Part shown: positions 1 to 11,379 of the stretch, piece by piece
How positions within the stretch are numbered: the stretch's first letter is position 1
How the letters are laid out: each line of letters begins with the position of its first letter
The notes under the pieces: generated by a model
What the model was told of the DNA's origin: nothing
The model's input: the letters and a program-made list of their open reading frames with translations, nothing else
Databases searched by the model: none
Assembly (NCBI RefSeq): GCF_002288925.2
Contig: NW_022098044.1
Location: 13,520,216 to 13,584,215, forward strand
DNA from: Delphinapterus leucas
Taxonomy: Eukaryota > Chordata > Mammalia > Artiodactyla > Monodontidae
Reading direction: 5' to 3'
Length of the DNA: 64,000 nucleotides
Position numbers and translations under genes: made by a program

Positions 1-250
1 GCCATGAAAAGACATGGAGGGAGGTACCTTAAATGCATATTTCTAAGTGAAAAAAGCTGCCCTGAAGAGAATACATACTGTATGATTCCAACTATATAAC
101 ATTCTGAAAAAGGCAAAACTATGGAAACAGTAAAAAGATCAGTGGTTGCCAAGGGAGAGATGAATAGACAGAGCACAGAGGATTTTTAGGGCAATGAAAC
201 TATCCTGTATGATACTGTAATGTTGCATACATTTGTCCAAACCCACGACA
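1..250 (+). mobile_element. Old L1 3' UTR fragment (L1M type), cut by the window edge
   Basis: Contains the L1 3' UTR landmarks TGATTCCAACTATATAACAT, GGCAAAACTATGGAAACAGT, AGATCAGTGGTTGCCAAGGG and CATTTGTCCAAACCCACGACA in the right order. It is diverged, so the insertion is old. Confidence 0.75.
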
Positions 251-1324
251 TGTTATAATTAAAATGGCAAAATTTAAAGATAAAGAGAAGATTCTAAAGG
301 CAGCAAGAGAAAAACATAGAGTTAGTTACAAGGGAATCCCTATAAAGCTATCAGTTGATTTCTTTTCTCTTATTCTTACCATTCATGTTGTCTTCCCAAT
401 CCCAGCCATCATACATGTAACCTCTGAGGCCAGTTCAGTTACAATATGAATTATCTGACACATGTTGAAAAATTAAGACCTGAGCTTCAACTAGAGACTA
501 ATACTGGACTAGCAAAACCCATGTCTTACCTTCTAAGGGCAATTTCTATATTCCATGTGATGTTAGGAAGGGATCGGGTACATCAAAGATTTGAAAAGAA
601 AAAAGGAGTTGAAATAGAAAGTCCCCAGTTGCGCCATGATCCTCCATACAAATTTCCCCAAATGCAGAATTTAGTGCTTAGTGCCTGCATTTGTATCAAA
701 AGATGATTTTTAGATGCTACACAGATTTGTGCAATAAGTCCACAAGGAAAAGATTTATAAGAGACAGAAGAAATCAAAAAGCAAATCATGCTGATTTCAC
801 AGAAAACACACAGAAAGATGTGAGATTTTCTTTGGTTCTTTAAAGGGTCACCAACAAGATGGAAATATCACAATGTCCCATTTGTAATGAAAAGGACTTT
901 CCTTCGTAAGAAAAGACTTACTGTTAAAAGCTGAAAGAGCATTAGCTTTATTTCTTTCACGCAATGTTGTTTACTATCTTCAATCTCCAAATTTGTTCTT
1001 TGAAATAAACTTATTCTCTGCATGTCACCAGTTTCGACTTCTTGATATAAAAGCTAGAAAATAACAATCGTGATTCACTGATTTTTTTTACATAATTTTA
1101 ATTACTTGATACGATCAGGTCACTTACCCCTCAACCTCCTCACAAGTAGCAGAGAAAATTTTGCCTTTGGGTTGGTAAATGTCAATCCAAGTGTCCAAGT
1201 ATTGCTAAAAGGTAAAACGTACAGAAAATATGACACAGGGAGAGAAAAGGCAGATAAATCAAGTGCAGGCAATCTGCAAGCTTGATCAGCCTTTGCCTAA
1301 TTAAGACTTCACTGAGGCCTAATC

Positions 1325-1560
1325 ACTTGGTCTTGGGATCAGAAGACATGAATTGAAACTGCAGCCCTGCCCCTTATTAGTTGGGTGACTGTGGCCAAAT
1401 CCCTTATCTTCACTGACAATTTAGCTTTCTTTGAATCTATTAAGTGAAAATATTAGCTTTTTTTCACAGGGATGTTGTAGGAAATAATTATAATACCCAT
1501 GAAAGTGTATAGATTTGACATATGGTAAACACTTGATAACTGGTGTTTAATGAGAATGTT
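1325..1560 (+). repeat. MIR SINE
   Basis: Diverged MIR. A B-box-side CTGCAGCCCTGCCCCTTATTAG and TGACTGTGGCCAAATCCCTTA core are followed by the usual tail with GTAAACACTTGATAAC. Confidence 0.65.
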
Positions 1561-2117
1561 AATTGTTATCTAATTGCTTACACTTTCATATTACAATTTT
1601 CTAATTGTTGTTCCTGTGTTGTTTAAGTTTTTGTTGCCCCCCTTCCCACACAAAAATTCAAAATCACCTCTTTTAATATCTGCAGATGTGGCCCCCTACG
1701 GGTTAGTTAGAGATGGATGTCATTTTAATACAATTTGCCTGGGTGGATAGTTGACACAATGAGCTAATGGTGTAAGTAAATGCTCTCCTGAGTTTCATGT
1801 TGTGTGAATCTTAATGCAAAAGTATTTGAGGACATCTCAACAGCTCTGTCTCTGGTGGCAGAATCCAAAACACCCCTTTGAAGTCTCTAAGGGACAATCT
1901 GTCCTCTTTCTTCTTGGAAAGGAAAACTGGAAATTTGCTCCAGGGGTGGGGGTTGCTAAAGAAGAAAAGAGAAAAAACAAATGGCAAACAGACTGCTGCA
2001 AATGTCCGTAGGCCCTCTGGGTTACTTCCACTAAAGGATAAGCTTTCACATTTTTTTTTTGTCACTTTCAGCAGAAGTAATTAAACTTTGGCAACTTCCA
2101 AATCTCTTCTCTTCCAG

Positions 2118-2210
2118 ATGGAGGAGGTGGGAAGAGAGGGAAGGGGTCAGGCTCGCCTTCTGAGAGATTTGATTCAGTGCTTCCCTCTGAAAGCAGCGAT
2201 TCCTCCTCTG
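2118..2210. other. Exon-like GC-rich island (candidate exon, unproven)
   Basis: On the plus strand a pyrimidine tract ending CTCTTCTCTTCCAG precedes 93 nt that stay open in one frame. That frame is rich in Gly, Ser and charged residues (..SPSERFDSVLPSESSDSSSG) and is followed by GTAGGT. A second strong acceptor-like site, TTGTCACTTTCAG, ends at 2071. On the minus strand the same DNA is also open (..EEESLLSEGSTESNLSEGEP..) after a weak TACCTACCAG acceptor, with a stop before about 2068. I recognise neither protein. It could be an exon of an overlapping transcript, an alternative AGBL1 terminal exon, a conserved regulatory element, or chance. Confidence 0.25.
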
Positions 2211-2274
2211 GTAGGTACTGTGCCAGCCTGATCCCATTCTTAGGCAGGATGCCCATCTTGGAAGCAAAATGGTT

Positions 2275-2305
2275 GGGCACGGGAAACTGGGGGCGGGGTG
2301 GGGGG
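2275..2305 (+). promoter_or_regulatory. G-quadruplex-forming motif
   Basis: Runs of 3, 3, 5, 4 and 6 guanines separated by loops of 3, 5, 1 and 1 nt. This satisfies the G3+N1-7 rule in an otherwise AT-rich neighbourhood and lies 65 nt from the exon-like island. On the AGBL1 transcript strand it would be C-rich. Confidence 0.6.
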
Positions 2306-3289
2306 CAGTGGCTAACAGAGAGAGGCAGCACGCATCGCTGCAATATTACACTAAGCCCTTAGCCGAGTGCCCAGATTCTGGAGGCTGGGGGAAATGACAA
2401 CATTAGGAGAAATCTTAAATGGATTTTATATCCCTATGCCTAAGTCAGCTTCCAACTATTTCCTGAGTAAGATAATTAACATATAGAAGTGAGATGTTAA
2501 AATGCACATCAGACGTTGGATCTTTCAGAGGGGAGGATTTATGCTGTAACTTAGGAAACCTGTGTTTGGAAGGAAATGGCTGTTGACCTCTCCTGCATTC
2601 ACCCTGTCATTGCTTTCTACTGAACTGTAATGGAACCATTTGGCATGGGGCTTCATATCCAATTACTCGGCCGGTCCACACCCAGCAATGTGTCAACAGC
2701 CAGGGTGAGAGGCCTGATTTAAGATGTGTCACTGCTGTGAATAGGGCCTGCACTGGTCCATGGCTGGAGAAGCACAGATTCTAGAATTCCTCTTAGAAGG
2801 AACACTTTTGATGTTGACTCCAAGAGACCAAACCATGACTAAAGTCTCCCTCCCCCTCAGGACCTTGTTTCTTTTTCCTACTAATGCATTTGACTTAGCA
2901 TTCTTACTTGCAAATTCTAAGACGTTTCTCCGGTCAAGTCCTGATCTTTGAATAATTTCCCACCTGTTGATAACATAGAAGCTACCCATTCTGGTAAACT
3001 GTGATTATGACTCCACAGACATATTGTTAACTCCATCATTCATGCATTCCCCACTGGCTGTGCATTTTTTCAACCCATTATATATCTTTCATATGCAAAG
3101 AAAATATGAAAATTGACTGGGATTTGACCAGAAAAGGCCCTAAACCAACTGATACAACGTTTGATCTCAAATCAGTGCTGTGTATTCTGTGACTCCATCC
3201 CCATTCTTTGAAATGAGGATGGCTTTTTGTCTTTTCTTAAAATTTCAATTTCACTGTTGCTTCGTGTGCAAAACAACCCAACAGCAACA

Positions 3290-3500
3290 GCTACCATTTA
3301 TTGAGTACATACATCTCACAATGTAACAGAAGTTGAGCTAAGCGCTTCACATGATGATCAAGCTCAATCCTCAGAATAATTCTATAAAGGAGTTATTTTA
3401 TAACAACTCCCACCATACCTCATGAGATGAATTAAGAATGTAAAGCTCAGGGTTACTATGAGTAAGTGGGTTTAGGAGTTTGGTATTCAAAGCCAAGTAT
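3290..3500 (-). repeat. MIR SINE (reverse orientation)
   Basis: Runs from CTACCATTTATTGAGTACAT through AGCTAAGCGCTTCACATGAT, CTCAATCCTCAGAATAATTC and a degraded CTCATGAGATG region, the reverse-complement order of MIR. Confidence 0.65.
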
Positions 3501-3644
3501 ATGTGTGTGTGTTTATATACATAAATAACTTAAGGCCCGTGCTAGGTAGCCATGCTGCCATTCAGAATGAGAAAGGAGGGATGAAAAGGTTTTATAGGTC
3601 CTAAACAAAGAGATTGCTAATGTCTACTAATGCCATGGTATTAC

Positions 3645-3765
3645 AAATGAAGAAAAACAGAAAGCAAGTAAGGGAGGGAAGGAAGTGGGAAGAGGGGAAA
3701 ACAAGAAGAAAGGAAGGAAGGAAAGAAGGAATAAAGGAGGGGAGGGAGGAAAGAATCAAGGTATA
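3645..3765 (+). repeat. Purine-rich (GGAA/GGGA)n tract
   Basis: About 120 nt almost all A and G on the plus strand, with GGAAGGAAGG and GGGAGGG units. A polypurine/polypyrimidine tract of this kind can adopt non-B DNA. Confidence 0.85.
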
Positions 3766-3819
3766 GTTAGTCACTGGAGGCTTAAATTGGATGGAGATCA
3801 TTTGTAAATTTTGAGAGGC

Positions 3820-4250
3820 AAAGTGATCAAGTGGAAAGAGTTAAGTGGCTAAGCTAAGAGGCCTGGGTCCTGGCTTCAATCCATTTATTAACCAGCTGTG
3901 TTATTTTTTTTATTATTTTTTTTTTGCGGTACGCAGGCCTCTCACTGTTGTGGCCTCTCCCGTTGCGGAGCACAGGCTCCGGACGCGCAGGCTCAGCGGC
4001 CATGGCTCACGGGCCCAGCCGCTCCGTGGCATGCGGGATCTTCCCGGACCGGGGCACGAACCCGTGTCCCCTGCATCGGCAGGCGGACTCTTAACCACTG
4101 CGCCACCAGGGAAGCCCCAGCTGTGTTATTTTAAGCACATTATTTACCCTGCCTATCTCCATTTCTTTATCTATTGAATGGGATAATAATGATAATTTGC
4201 CTAAATTACCTCAAAATAAAATGATATGGTGAATGTAGAGGGCTTTGGGA
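3820..4250 (+). repeat. MIR SINE split by a CHR SINE
   Basis: The left part has AGAGGCCTGGGTCCTGGCTT. The right part resumes after the CHR copy with CCTGCCTATCTCCATTTCTT and GGGATAATAATGATAAT. Together they read as one MIR interrupted at about 3908. Confidence 0.65.
3909..4118 (-). mobile_element. CHR SINE inserted into a MIR
   Basis: Minus-strand copy with a poly(T) start at about 3909 and CHR body from 3926 to 4118, ending at GGGAAGCCCC. The target-site duplication AGCTGTGTTATTTT lies at 3895-3908 and 4119-4132. Near-consensus sequence and perfect TSDs indicate a fairly recent insertion. ORFs across it (up to 110 codons) are SINE artefacts. Confidence 0.92.
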
Positions 4251-5744
4251 AATTAAAACTGTTATTAAGTGGAATATGTTATTACTGATGATTCTGCTTA
4301 AAATACCAGTTAAAATGCCTCTCTTTCTTTCCTTTTGTTCCCACAGCACACCATTCATGACTTCTTCCTAATTGGCCGGGCAAAAAATTTGTCTATCTTT
4401 TCAGAGACAGAAAGCACCTTAATCATGTTTTTCTTCAAAAAAAATTCTGTATTTGATCATTCATTTATTCTCTCATTGTATTACTTAACCCACTTACACC
4501 CAACTAAAAAGCATGATTGATGCCTAATGTCACAGCAAAATTTTTGTCCAATGTACTTCAGGTTTTCAATCCCTCAACTCTAATGCAAGTAATGCAAATG
4601 TCAAGAAATGCAAATTATTTGTATTATTGACATAAGCGATGCATAATTCGAAAGGTAAATATACTAAAATCAAATAATGTATCGTCCAACTATTTTCACA
4701 ATACCTGGCTTAAGGATTTGATAGCCCTCAAATCCTCAGCTGGCCGTCTATAGAAGAATCTGTTCATTAATAATCAAATCTATGCAACCTCTCTTTTAAC
4801 CAAATGACTGTCAGTGATCAGACCTGGTCCCCATATTATCCCCACCACCTCCTTTGACAACAGGCTTTCCTGCTAGGCTGTTTGCTAGGCTGGGTTCTGT
4901 CTGAAGCTTAACACAAATAAGCAAATGGGAAAAATTGGTTTCAGTTACCACTAATCCTAGGACATTTTAATATCCAACAGAGTTTCACTATAAAGGAGGT
5001 CTGCAAAAATTACAAATGAAGTCAAGCAGGCTCTGGACCCCTGGAGAGTGTCAGAGCTTACAGGGAATACTGGTTAGAGATTTCCTCTTCTACCCTGATT
5101 ATGTCAGCATCAGCCTGCCCTGCTCTACTACAGGAGTGTCCAGAATGTCTAAGATATAAAATTCCTTGAGACTATGCCACTGAAAGAGCAAGTCAGCCCA
5201 ATTTGTCTCTCTCTTACATTTGCTCATTATGATACTGCTTAGTGATAAAAGTAGATTCAGGAGTTACTTTAGGGGTAAAGGCAAGGGTAGGAAAAGCAGT
5301 GCACCCTACCAAGGATCTTTTGGATTCAGCTTCCTGTCCTAGAAACCAGTTCCCAGGCTGCAGGCATCTCTCCCAATCTATCCGTCTCAGCTGCCTTCGG
5401 CAAGAAACAAAAAGCAGACTGAGTGACAGACGAAATCCTCTCCAGTACTGCCAGTGGGTGACTTTCCCCAGAACATGGTCCAGGAGGCGTGTACAAAGGG
5501 CTCTTGACAGATAGGTTTCCACGTGGCAGTAAGCAGAAAACCACATCATACAGACCTTTTGCAAGATCTTTTAGCATCTTTTGGGTACTTCATGAAGTAC
5601 ATTGTAGTACAATGAACATATGCCATAATGCATAGGTATATTTGTATTTCTGGAAGACTTCCATTTATGTACAAAGTTTATTAAAAAGTGGACAAATTCA
5701 AGTCTGATATCAGAAAGGAGTAACCATATGAATTTAGAGTAATC

Positions 5745-5930
5745 ACCTTTCCAGGTTAAGCATTCACAGTTCCAGCAGTGACACGTGAGGTGCTTCCAAA
5801 ACCCCTCATCAATTTGTTAACCTCCTCTGAACCCATTTCAGGTTTTTGGTGTCCTTCCCAAGGATGTGGCCCAGACCTGAATACAGCATTCTAGACCTGC
5901 TCAGATCAGTAATATTTATAGAGAAACAAT
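5745..5930 (-). repeat. L3/CR1-like ancient LINE fragment
   Basis: CCTCCTCTGAACCCATTTCA, GGTGTCCTTCCCAAGGATGT and GGCCCAGACCTGAATACAGC follow the reverse complement of the CR1/L3 3' region. It is strongly diverged. Confidence 0.5.
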
Positions 5931-6989
5931 CACTTTTTACTACTGTACAACAGAAGTAATTCAAAGTTCAATCTAACAAAGATGACAGATCAAATGTACC
6001 ACCATTTGGGGACCCAAAAATAGCTTATATAAAACTCAGCTGTTATTTTATGTTTTACTTTCAATATGGGACTTATGAGAAACCTTCTCATATATATCTA
6101 GCAGGTACTGAACCCTAATAATGCTATGCAAAATAAATCCTAAAACATCATCAATCAATTTGTTATTAGCCAACTTGATCCCATTGTATATCAGCACTAT
6201 TCCAAATGAGTATTAGGTTAGGGCTCGCGGTTATCAAAATGCGAACGTATTGGGGAAAAAAGATACTTGGTTGTTGGGTAATGGAGGAAACTGCTGGTAA
6301 TGATAGTGATTGACAGTTTACTCCGTCATTATGGAACGTGACGACATCACTACTTACTGGAACTTACCAGAAAGAACACCGATTTGCCAAGTCATTATCC
6401 TTACATCCACTTATCCATCCATTCATCCATTTTCCATCTCATTTCACAAAGAATTTAAGGTACTTAGAAGAATGCATGATGTATGTAAATACCAAACATA
6501 AAAATAAAGAGCCAACACAGTATCATTTAGAATAGGAGACTGAGACCAGGAAGAAAAACCATAAATATAGAGGCAATCTGAACGTAGGCAGTTAAAATGT
6601 TTAACTGAAAATTTGCCCCTGGATTTCATGCCACTAAAATAAAAATGGGAACATCTTCAGTTACGTGATCCACATAGTCTTTAAGGAGAAAATACACCAA
6701 ATTATTAGGGGAGGAACATCTGACTATAGAATACTCTGTATGGCAGATGAAACAACATAAAGCTAGTAAATTTCCCTTTATAACTGTGACTCAGAAACTA
6801 AGCAAAACTCAGTTCAGTGTGAAACCAATCTCTGTTTCCTCTATGTGATTACCCTAAAATAAGTCATTCTCTTTTTCTTATAGCAGTTCGTCATTAATCT
6901 GCGTCTCTCAAGAATCATTCTGAGTCACAGACTCTTAGCATTGAAAGAGACATTAAAGTTAATCTATTTCAAGCTCCCATTCAAAGCTA

Positions 6990-7150
6990 GAACCACTGCC
7001 TGAAAGCATTAAATAGCAAGAAGTCCACTACATTCTCAAGACAGTCTGCTCCATTTTCACAGTTCTTATTAATACCAAATTCATCCTTATACTGACTTTC
7101 AACAATGGACCCCATAGTTTTACTGCCCAAAGAGCAACAAAGTCTAAGTT
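6990..7150 (-). repeat. L3/CR1-like fragment
   Basis: Resembles the antisense of the CR1/L3 region around ACTGACTTTCAACAATGGAC and CCCAAAGAGCAACAAAGTCT. It is weak and old. Confidence 0.35.
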
Positions 7151-7759
7151 GAAATTTACATTTAAATACACTAACATGTTTAAATAAGTTATCTCAATAT
7201 AATATCCTTAGAATAGATGCTGCCGTGTTTTAAACTGACTCATCGTATATGAGAACAGTCAGAGCAGTATTCCCAACAGTAGAAGTAAAAAACTTACCAG
7301 TGACTCTGACAGAAGTCGTTATGCACACTACTCTGCCTTAAGTGAAATACAGATCAGTCTCACTCAGTGACATGAACAGTGATGTACAATCGCCTTGCTC
7401 TACATTTCTTGTGGGCTCGTCATGGTGGCATCTGTGTCATTGCTAATAATACTTTTTCATACTTGGATCAAACAGGCAAGGTAGAACAGGCTATACCTTG
7501 CATTATGGAAAAGACTACTTAGATCTACAAGGTTGATCCCCATAACCTCTGGGATTTGTACTCTTGGCAATTGGGGTTCTTGAGTCCGAAGCATATTACA
7601 GGAACCAGTAATTGTTGTCTTTATCACAGTAGTCATAATATCGGTCCAGTGCATTCTGTCCAGATTTTTAAATGCTTCTGCAAAGACATTCTCTCACCCA
7701 ATGATAACCACCATGATACAACAAGGTCAAGAAGATCTCACAATACAGTTGACAATGGT

Positions 7760-8290
7760 GACAATTACTGAGAAATGAAGATCTGGAATTTGAGCCTTCT
7801 CTGAATTGGTCAATCTCTCACAAGCAAGAGAATGACCAAAACAGAGGCTTGGGAGACTGAATATACAAACAGACAATGGCCAGACCACATATGACAATAG
7901 GACTCTGATCCACATAGGAAGCCTAGAATACCCAACTGCGACCTCTGCAGCCATCAGCCAGAATGGCTAGGACTGGGTCAATGATGACCAGCTCCCCCAG
8001 ATGTCACCCCTCTCTCATCCAATTCAGGACAAACTAGAGAGAGCCAAATATTCTTCCCAAACCAGTCACATAAGGTGCCCCTCTGCTATTTATCCACTTT
8101 CCCCAAGCCAACAACCTCCAACCTGAAGCTTTCCCCTTTTCTCACTATAAAGCTTTTTCAACTACCTGATTGCCTCTGAGTCTCTGCCAAACACAAGTGA
8201 TGGTGCCTGATTCCTTTGCTATAGCAAGCTCTGAATAAATCGCTTCTCTGTTCTCATTTATTTCCACAAAACACAAGTATGGCAAGAGTC
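7760..8290 (+). mobile_element. Probable solo LTR of an endogenous retrovirus (ERV1-like)
   Basis: A C-rich, A-rich U3-like part is followed by TATAAAG at 8146-8152 and, about 85 nt later, AATAAA at 8234-8239. A T-rich U5-like part follows. The motif GCTATAGCAAGCTCTGAATA is typical of ERV1 LTR R regions. There are no gag, pol or env remains nearby. The ends are not resolved by a clear duplication. Confidence 0.5.
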
Positions 8291-8594
8291 AATTTTAAGT
8301 ATCCTGTTACGTTCTATTACATACTGTATTTAAGAATTGTATGCTTAGGAATTTAAATGCTTGATGGTAAAGAATTAGCCTTGTACTTCCAATGACACTG
8401 ATAAATGGGCTCTGAGGCTGAGGGGTGATGAGAAAAAGCCCTGGTTTGTAGCATTTTCCAATTTATATAATGTAAAAGCTCTCACCATGGCCAATTTCAA
8501 GCTACCACTCTTTTAACAACCGGATTGTAAAATTCCTGAATATTTAACAATCAGTTCTAGCAAGCTAATGTGAGTGGCTCCAGTGCATCAGTGT

Positions 8595-8910
8595 TTATTT
8601 ATTTATTTATTTTATTTATTTATTTTTTGGCTGCGTTGGGTCTTTGTTGCTGCGTGCGGGCTTTCTCTAGTTGAGGCGAGCGGGGGCTTCTCTTGTTACG
8701 GAGCACGGGCTCTAGCTGCGTGGGCTTCAGTAGTTGTGGCATGTGGGCTCAGCAGTTGTGGCTCATGGGCTCTAGCTCGCAGGCTCAGTAGTTGTGGTGT
8801 ATGGGCTTAGCTGTTTTGCGGCATGTGGGATCTTCCCTGACCAGGGCTCGAACCCGTGTCCCCTGTACTGCCAGGCAGATTCTTAACCACTGAGCCACCA
8901 GGGAAGCCCC
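8595..8910 (-). mobile_element. CHR SINE, longer subtype
   Basis: Minus strand. A (TTTA)n tail at 8595-8626, then the long CHR form with repeated TAGTTGTGG-type blocks, ending at AGCCACCAGGGAAGCCCC. The TSD CATCAGTGT lies at 8586-8594 and 8913-8921. At about 316 nt it is longer than the roughly 200-nt type seen at 12119. Confidence 0.9.
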
Positions 8911-8997
8911 ATCATCAGTGTATATTTATCTATTTTTTCCCATAGTGTCTAACACTGTCCAAAACAGGTAAATATTTTTTAAAAATGGATAGAAAAA

Positions 8998-9105
8998 TGG
9001 TAGATATAGCTATGGATATAGATGTAGATATAGATATAGATAAATGATAGATGGATTACTGATTGAATGGACAGCAGATGGATAGATATGTGATAGCTAG
9101 ATCCA
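8998..9105 (+). repeat. (GATA)n-like microsatellite
   Basis: Interrupted GATATA/GATAGATG units over about 100 nt. Confidence 0.8.
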
Positions 9106-9184
9106 CCTTGTTTTGGAAAACAGGAACAACCTGCCTAAATCACTCATTCAAGATAAATTAATTAAATATCTACGATGTATTTCT

Positions 9185-10525
9185 TCTTCTTTCTGGTGCA
9201 CAGTATATTAGTAACAAAACAAAGATCTCTGCTCTTAAGAAGATTAAATTTTAACAGAGTACGGACAATAAAGGGTAAATATAACAAGTAAGTACATTTT
9301 ATATTAGAAGGTGATGTGTGATACGGGAAAAAGAAAAAGGAAAACTGGGAGCTCTGAGGGTAAGGACAGTCAAGGTAGGCAGCCTTGGGAAGATGAGAGC
9401 TGAGTGCTGACTTGAAGGTGGTGGTTAGCTGTGTAGATCTCCAGAAAAAGAGGGAGTGGTTAGGACAAAGCCCTTGGGCAGGAATGCACCAGGAGATTTC
9501 AAGGAAGTGTAAGGAAACCACAGTGTCTGGAGCAGGGAATAAGGAGGAGACACACCAGGGAGCAGGGCACGTAGGAAATTGTAAACTGTTGTAAGGGCTT
9601 TAGATTGTATAATGAGTAAATTGGGGAAACACTGAAGTGTTCTGAGTAGAGGAATGACATAATTAAACTTAAAATTTAAAAGTCCAGTTATTAATGTGAT
9701 CCTATTATGAGTGTGTTGGGAATAGCTTTAAAGTTGGAAGATTTATAGAGTAATCCAGGGAAGAGATGATGGTGGCTCAGACTCTGAAAGGGGTGGGAGA
9801 GGTAGGAGGAATGAGGGGCAGTAATAACAGATAACGCAATGACATGGTGAAAAGTAATAAGATTCTGGATGTATTAGAAAAGTAAAGCCAGTATGATTTG
9901 GATTTTGTTCAAATATAAGAGAAATATGAGTCACAACTGAATCCAAGTATTTTGAACTGAATAACCAGAAAGATAGAACTGACATTAAGTGAAATAAGAA
10001 AGGCTGGGGGCAGGGCAGGTTTTGGAGAATTTAGTGTAGAACATGAGATTGAAATGTCTGTCTGACTTCTGAGTCTGAGGTTATAAGACAGATCTGAGCT
10101 GAAGACATAAATTTGGAATAATCAGCAGCAGTGGTATTTCAGGCTATAAGTCTGGTTGAGATTGTCAAGGGATTTAAGGTATAAGGAGGTGAGAAGATGA
10201 CTAAGAACAGAGCTTTGGATCATTTTAACAGTAAGAGTTCAGGAAGTGGACAGGAATTTCCACAGGAAATGCAACCATCAAAACACATCAAAATGTAGCA
10301 ACCAGTGAGGTAAGGGAAAGCCAAGAAAGGGTGATGTCCTTAAAGCTAAGTGAAGAAAGTATACTGAGGAGAGAGTGATCAACTTAGTCAAACACTGCTG
10401 ATGGGTCAAGTGACATAGGGACTAAAAACTTATTGGATGTAGCAACATGGAGGTAATTCATTAGCTTGGCATTAGCCATGTCATTGGAGTAAAAAAGGCC
10501 TCCAAAGAGTGGGTTTAAAGAACAT
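9185..10525 (-). repeat. Long L2 LINE fragment (reverse orientation)
   Basis: Contains, in reverse-complement L2 order, GATCTCTGCTCTTAAGAAGA, GTAATCCAGGGAAGAGATGA, GTGATGTCCTTAAAGCTAAG, GATCAACTTAGTCAAACACT and GCTGATGGGTCAAGTGACAT. It is about 1.3 kb, one of the longer ancient elements in the window. Confidence 0.6.
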
Positions 10526-10789
10526 GAGTGAATACACAAGTGGAAAAATCAGGTAAATAAATTACAATACATGCACAAAATGAAATACTCTACAGTACTT
10601 GTGTATATTTGTTGATGTAGAAATGTGCCCCAATATATCACTGAGTTTAAAAAATTATATTTTACTTTGTTGTACTTCTGGTAATGAACAAGCATTATGT
10701 GTCATACTTAACCTGCCCCCAGATTATAAATTTCAGTATTGGACTAAATTAAATATATACATATTTGAAGCTACTAGAGTGTGATCAAA

Positions 10790-11379
10790 GCCTTATATCA
10801 TTACAAAAAAACATTTCCACAAAGAAAATCCCAGGACCAGATGATTTCATTGGTGAATTGTATCAAATATTTGATGAATGCATAGTACCAATATTCTCCA
10901 GGCTATTTAATAAAGTATAGGAAGAAAGAACATTTTCCACCACATTTTAGGAGACCAACATTACCTTGTGTGCAAAACTGAACAAAAACAGTATAAGGAA
11001 TAAGATTCAAAGCAAATATACCTCAAAAGCACAGATGCACATATCTTTAACAAAATATTTACAAAATGACTCTAGAAGCATATAAAAAGTTAACAAATTA
11101 TGAACAAATATGGTTTATCCTAGGAATACAAGGTTGCTTTATCATTCAAAAATCAGTGTCACACAGATGAAGAATCTCAAAAACATCATATTGAGTAAAA
11201 GAAGCAGAAACAGGAGCACTTATTTTATGATTCAATTTATATGTAATTCTAGAAATGCGAAGTATGATCATCAATGACAAAAAGGAGCTCAGTGTTTGCC
11301 TAGAGCTGATCTCTGTAGTGTAGGATTAATTACAAAGCAGTATGAGGAAACTTTGGGGGGGTGTTAGAAATATTCTATA
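10790..11379 (+). mobile_element. Old L1 with ORF2 remnant joined to 3' UTR (left part)
   Basis: CCCAGGACCAGATGATTTCA and GGTTTATCCTAGGAATACAA are L1 ORF2 reverse-transcriptase-region landmarks. From about 11160 the sequence jumps to 3' UTR (GTTTGCCTAGAGCTGATCTC), so the rest of ORF2 is deleted. It continues at 12441 after a younger insertion. No long frame remains. Confidence 0.75.
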
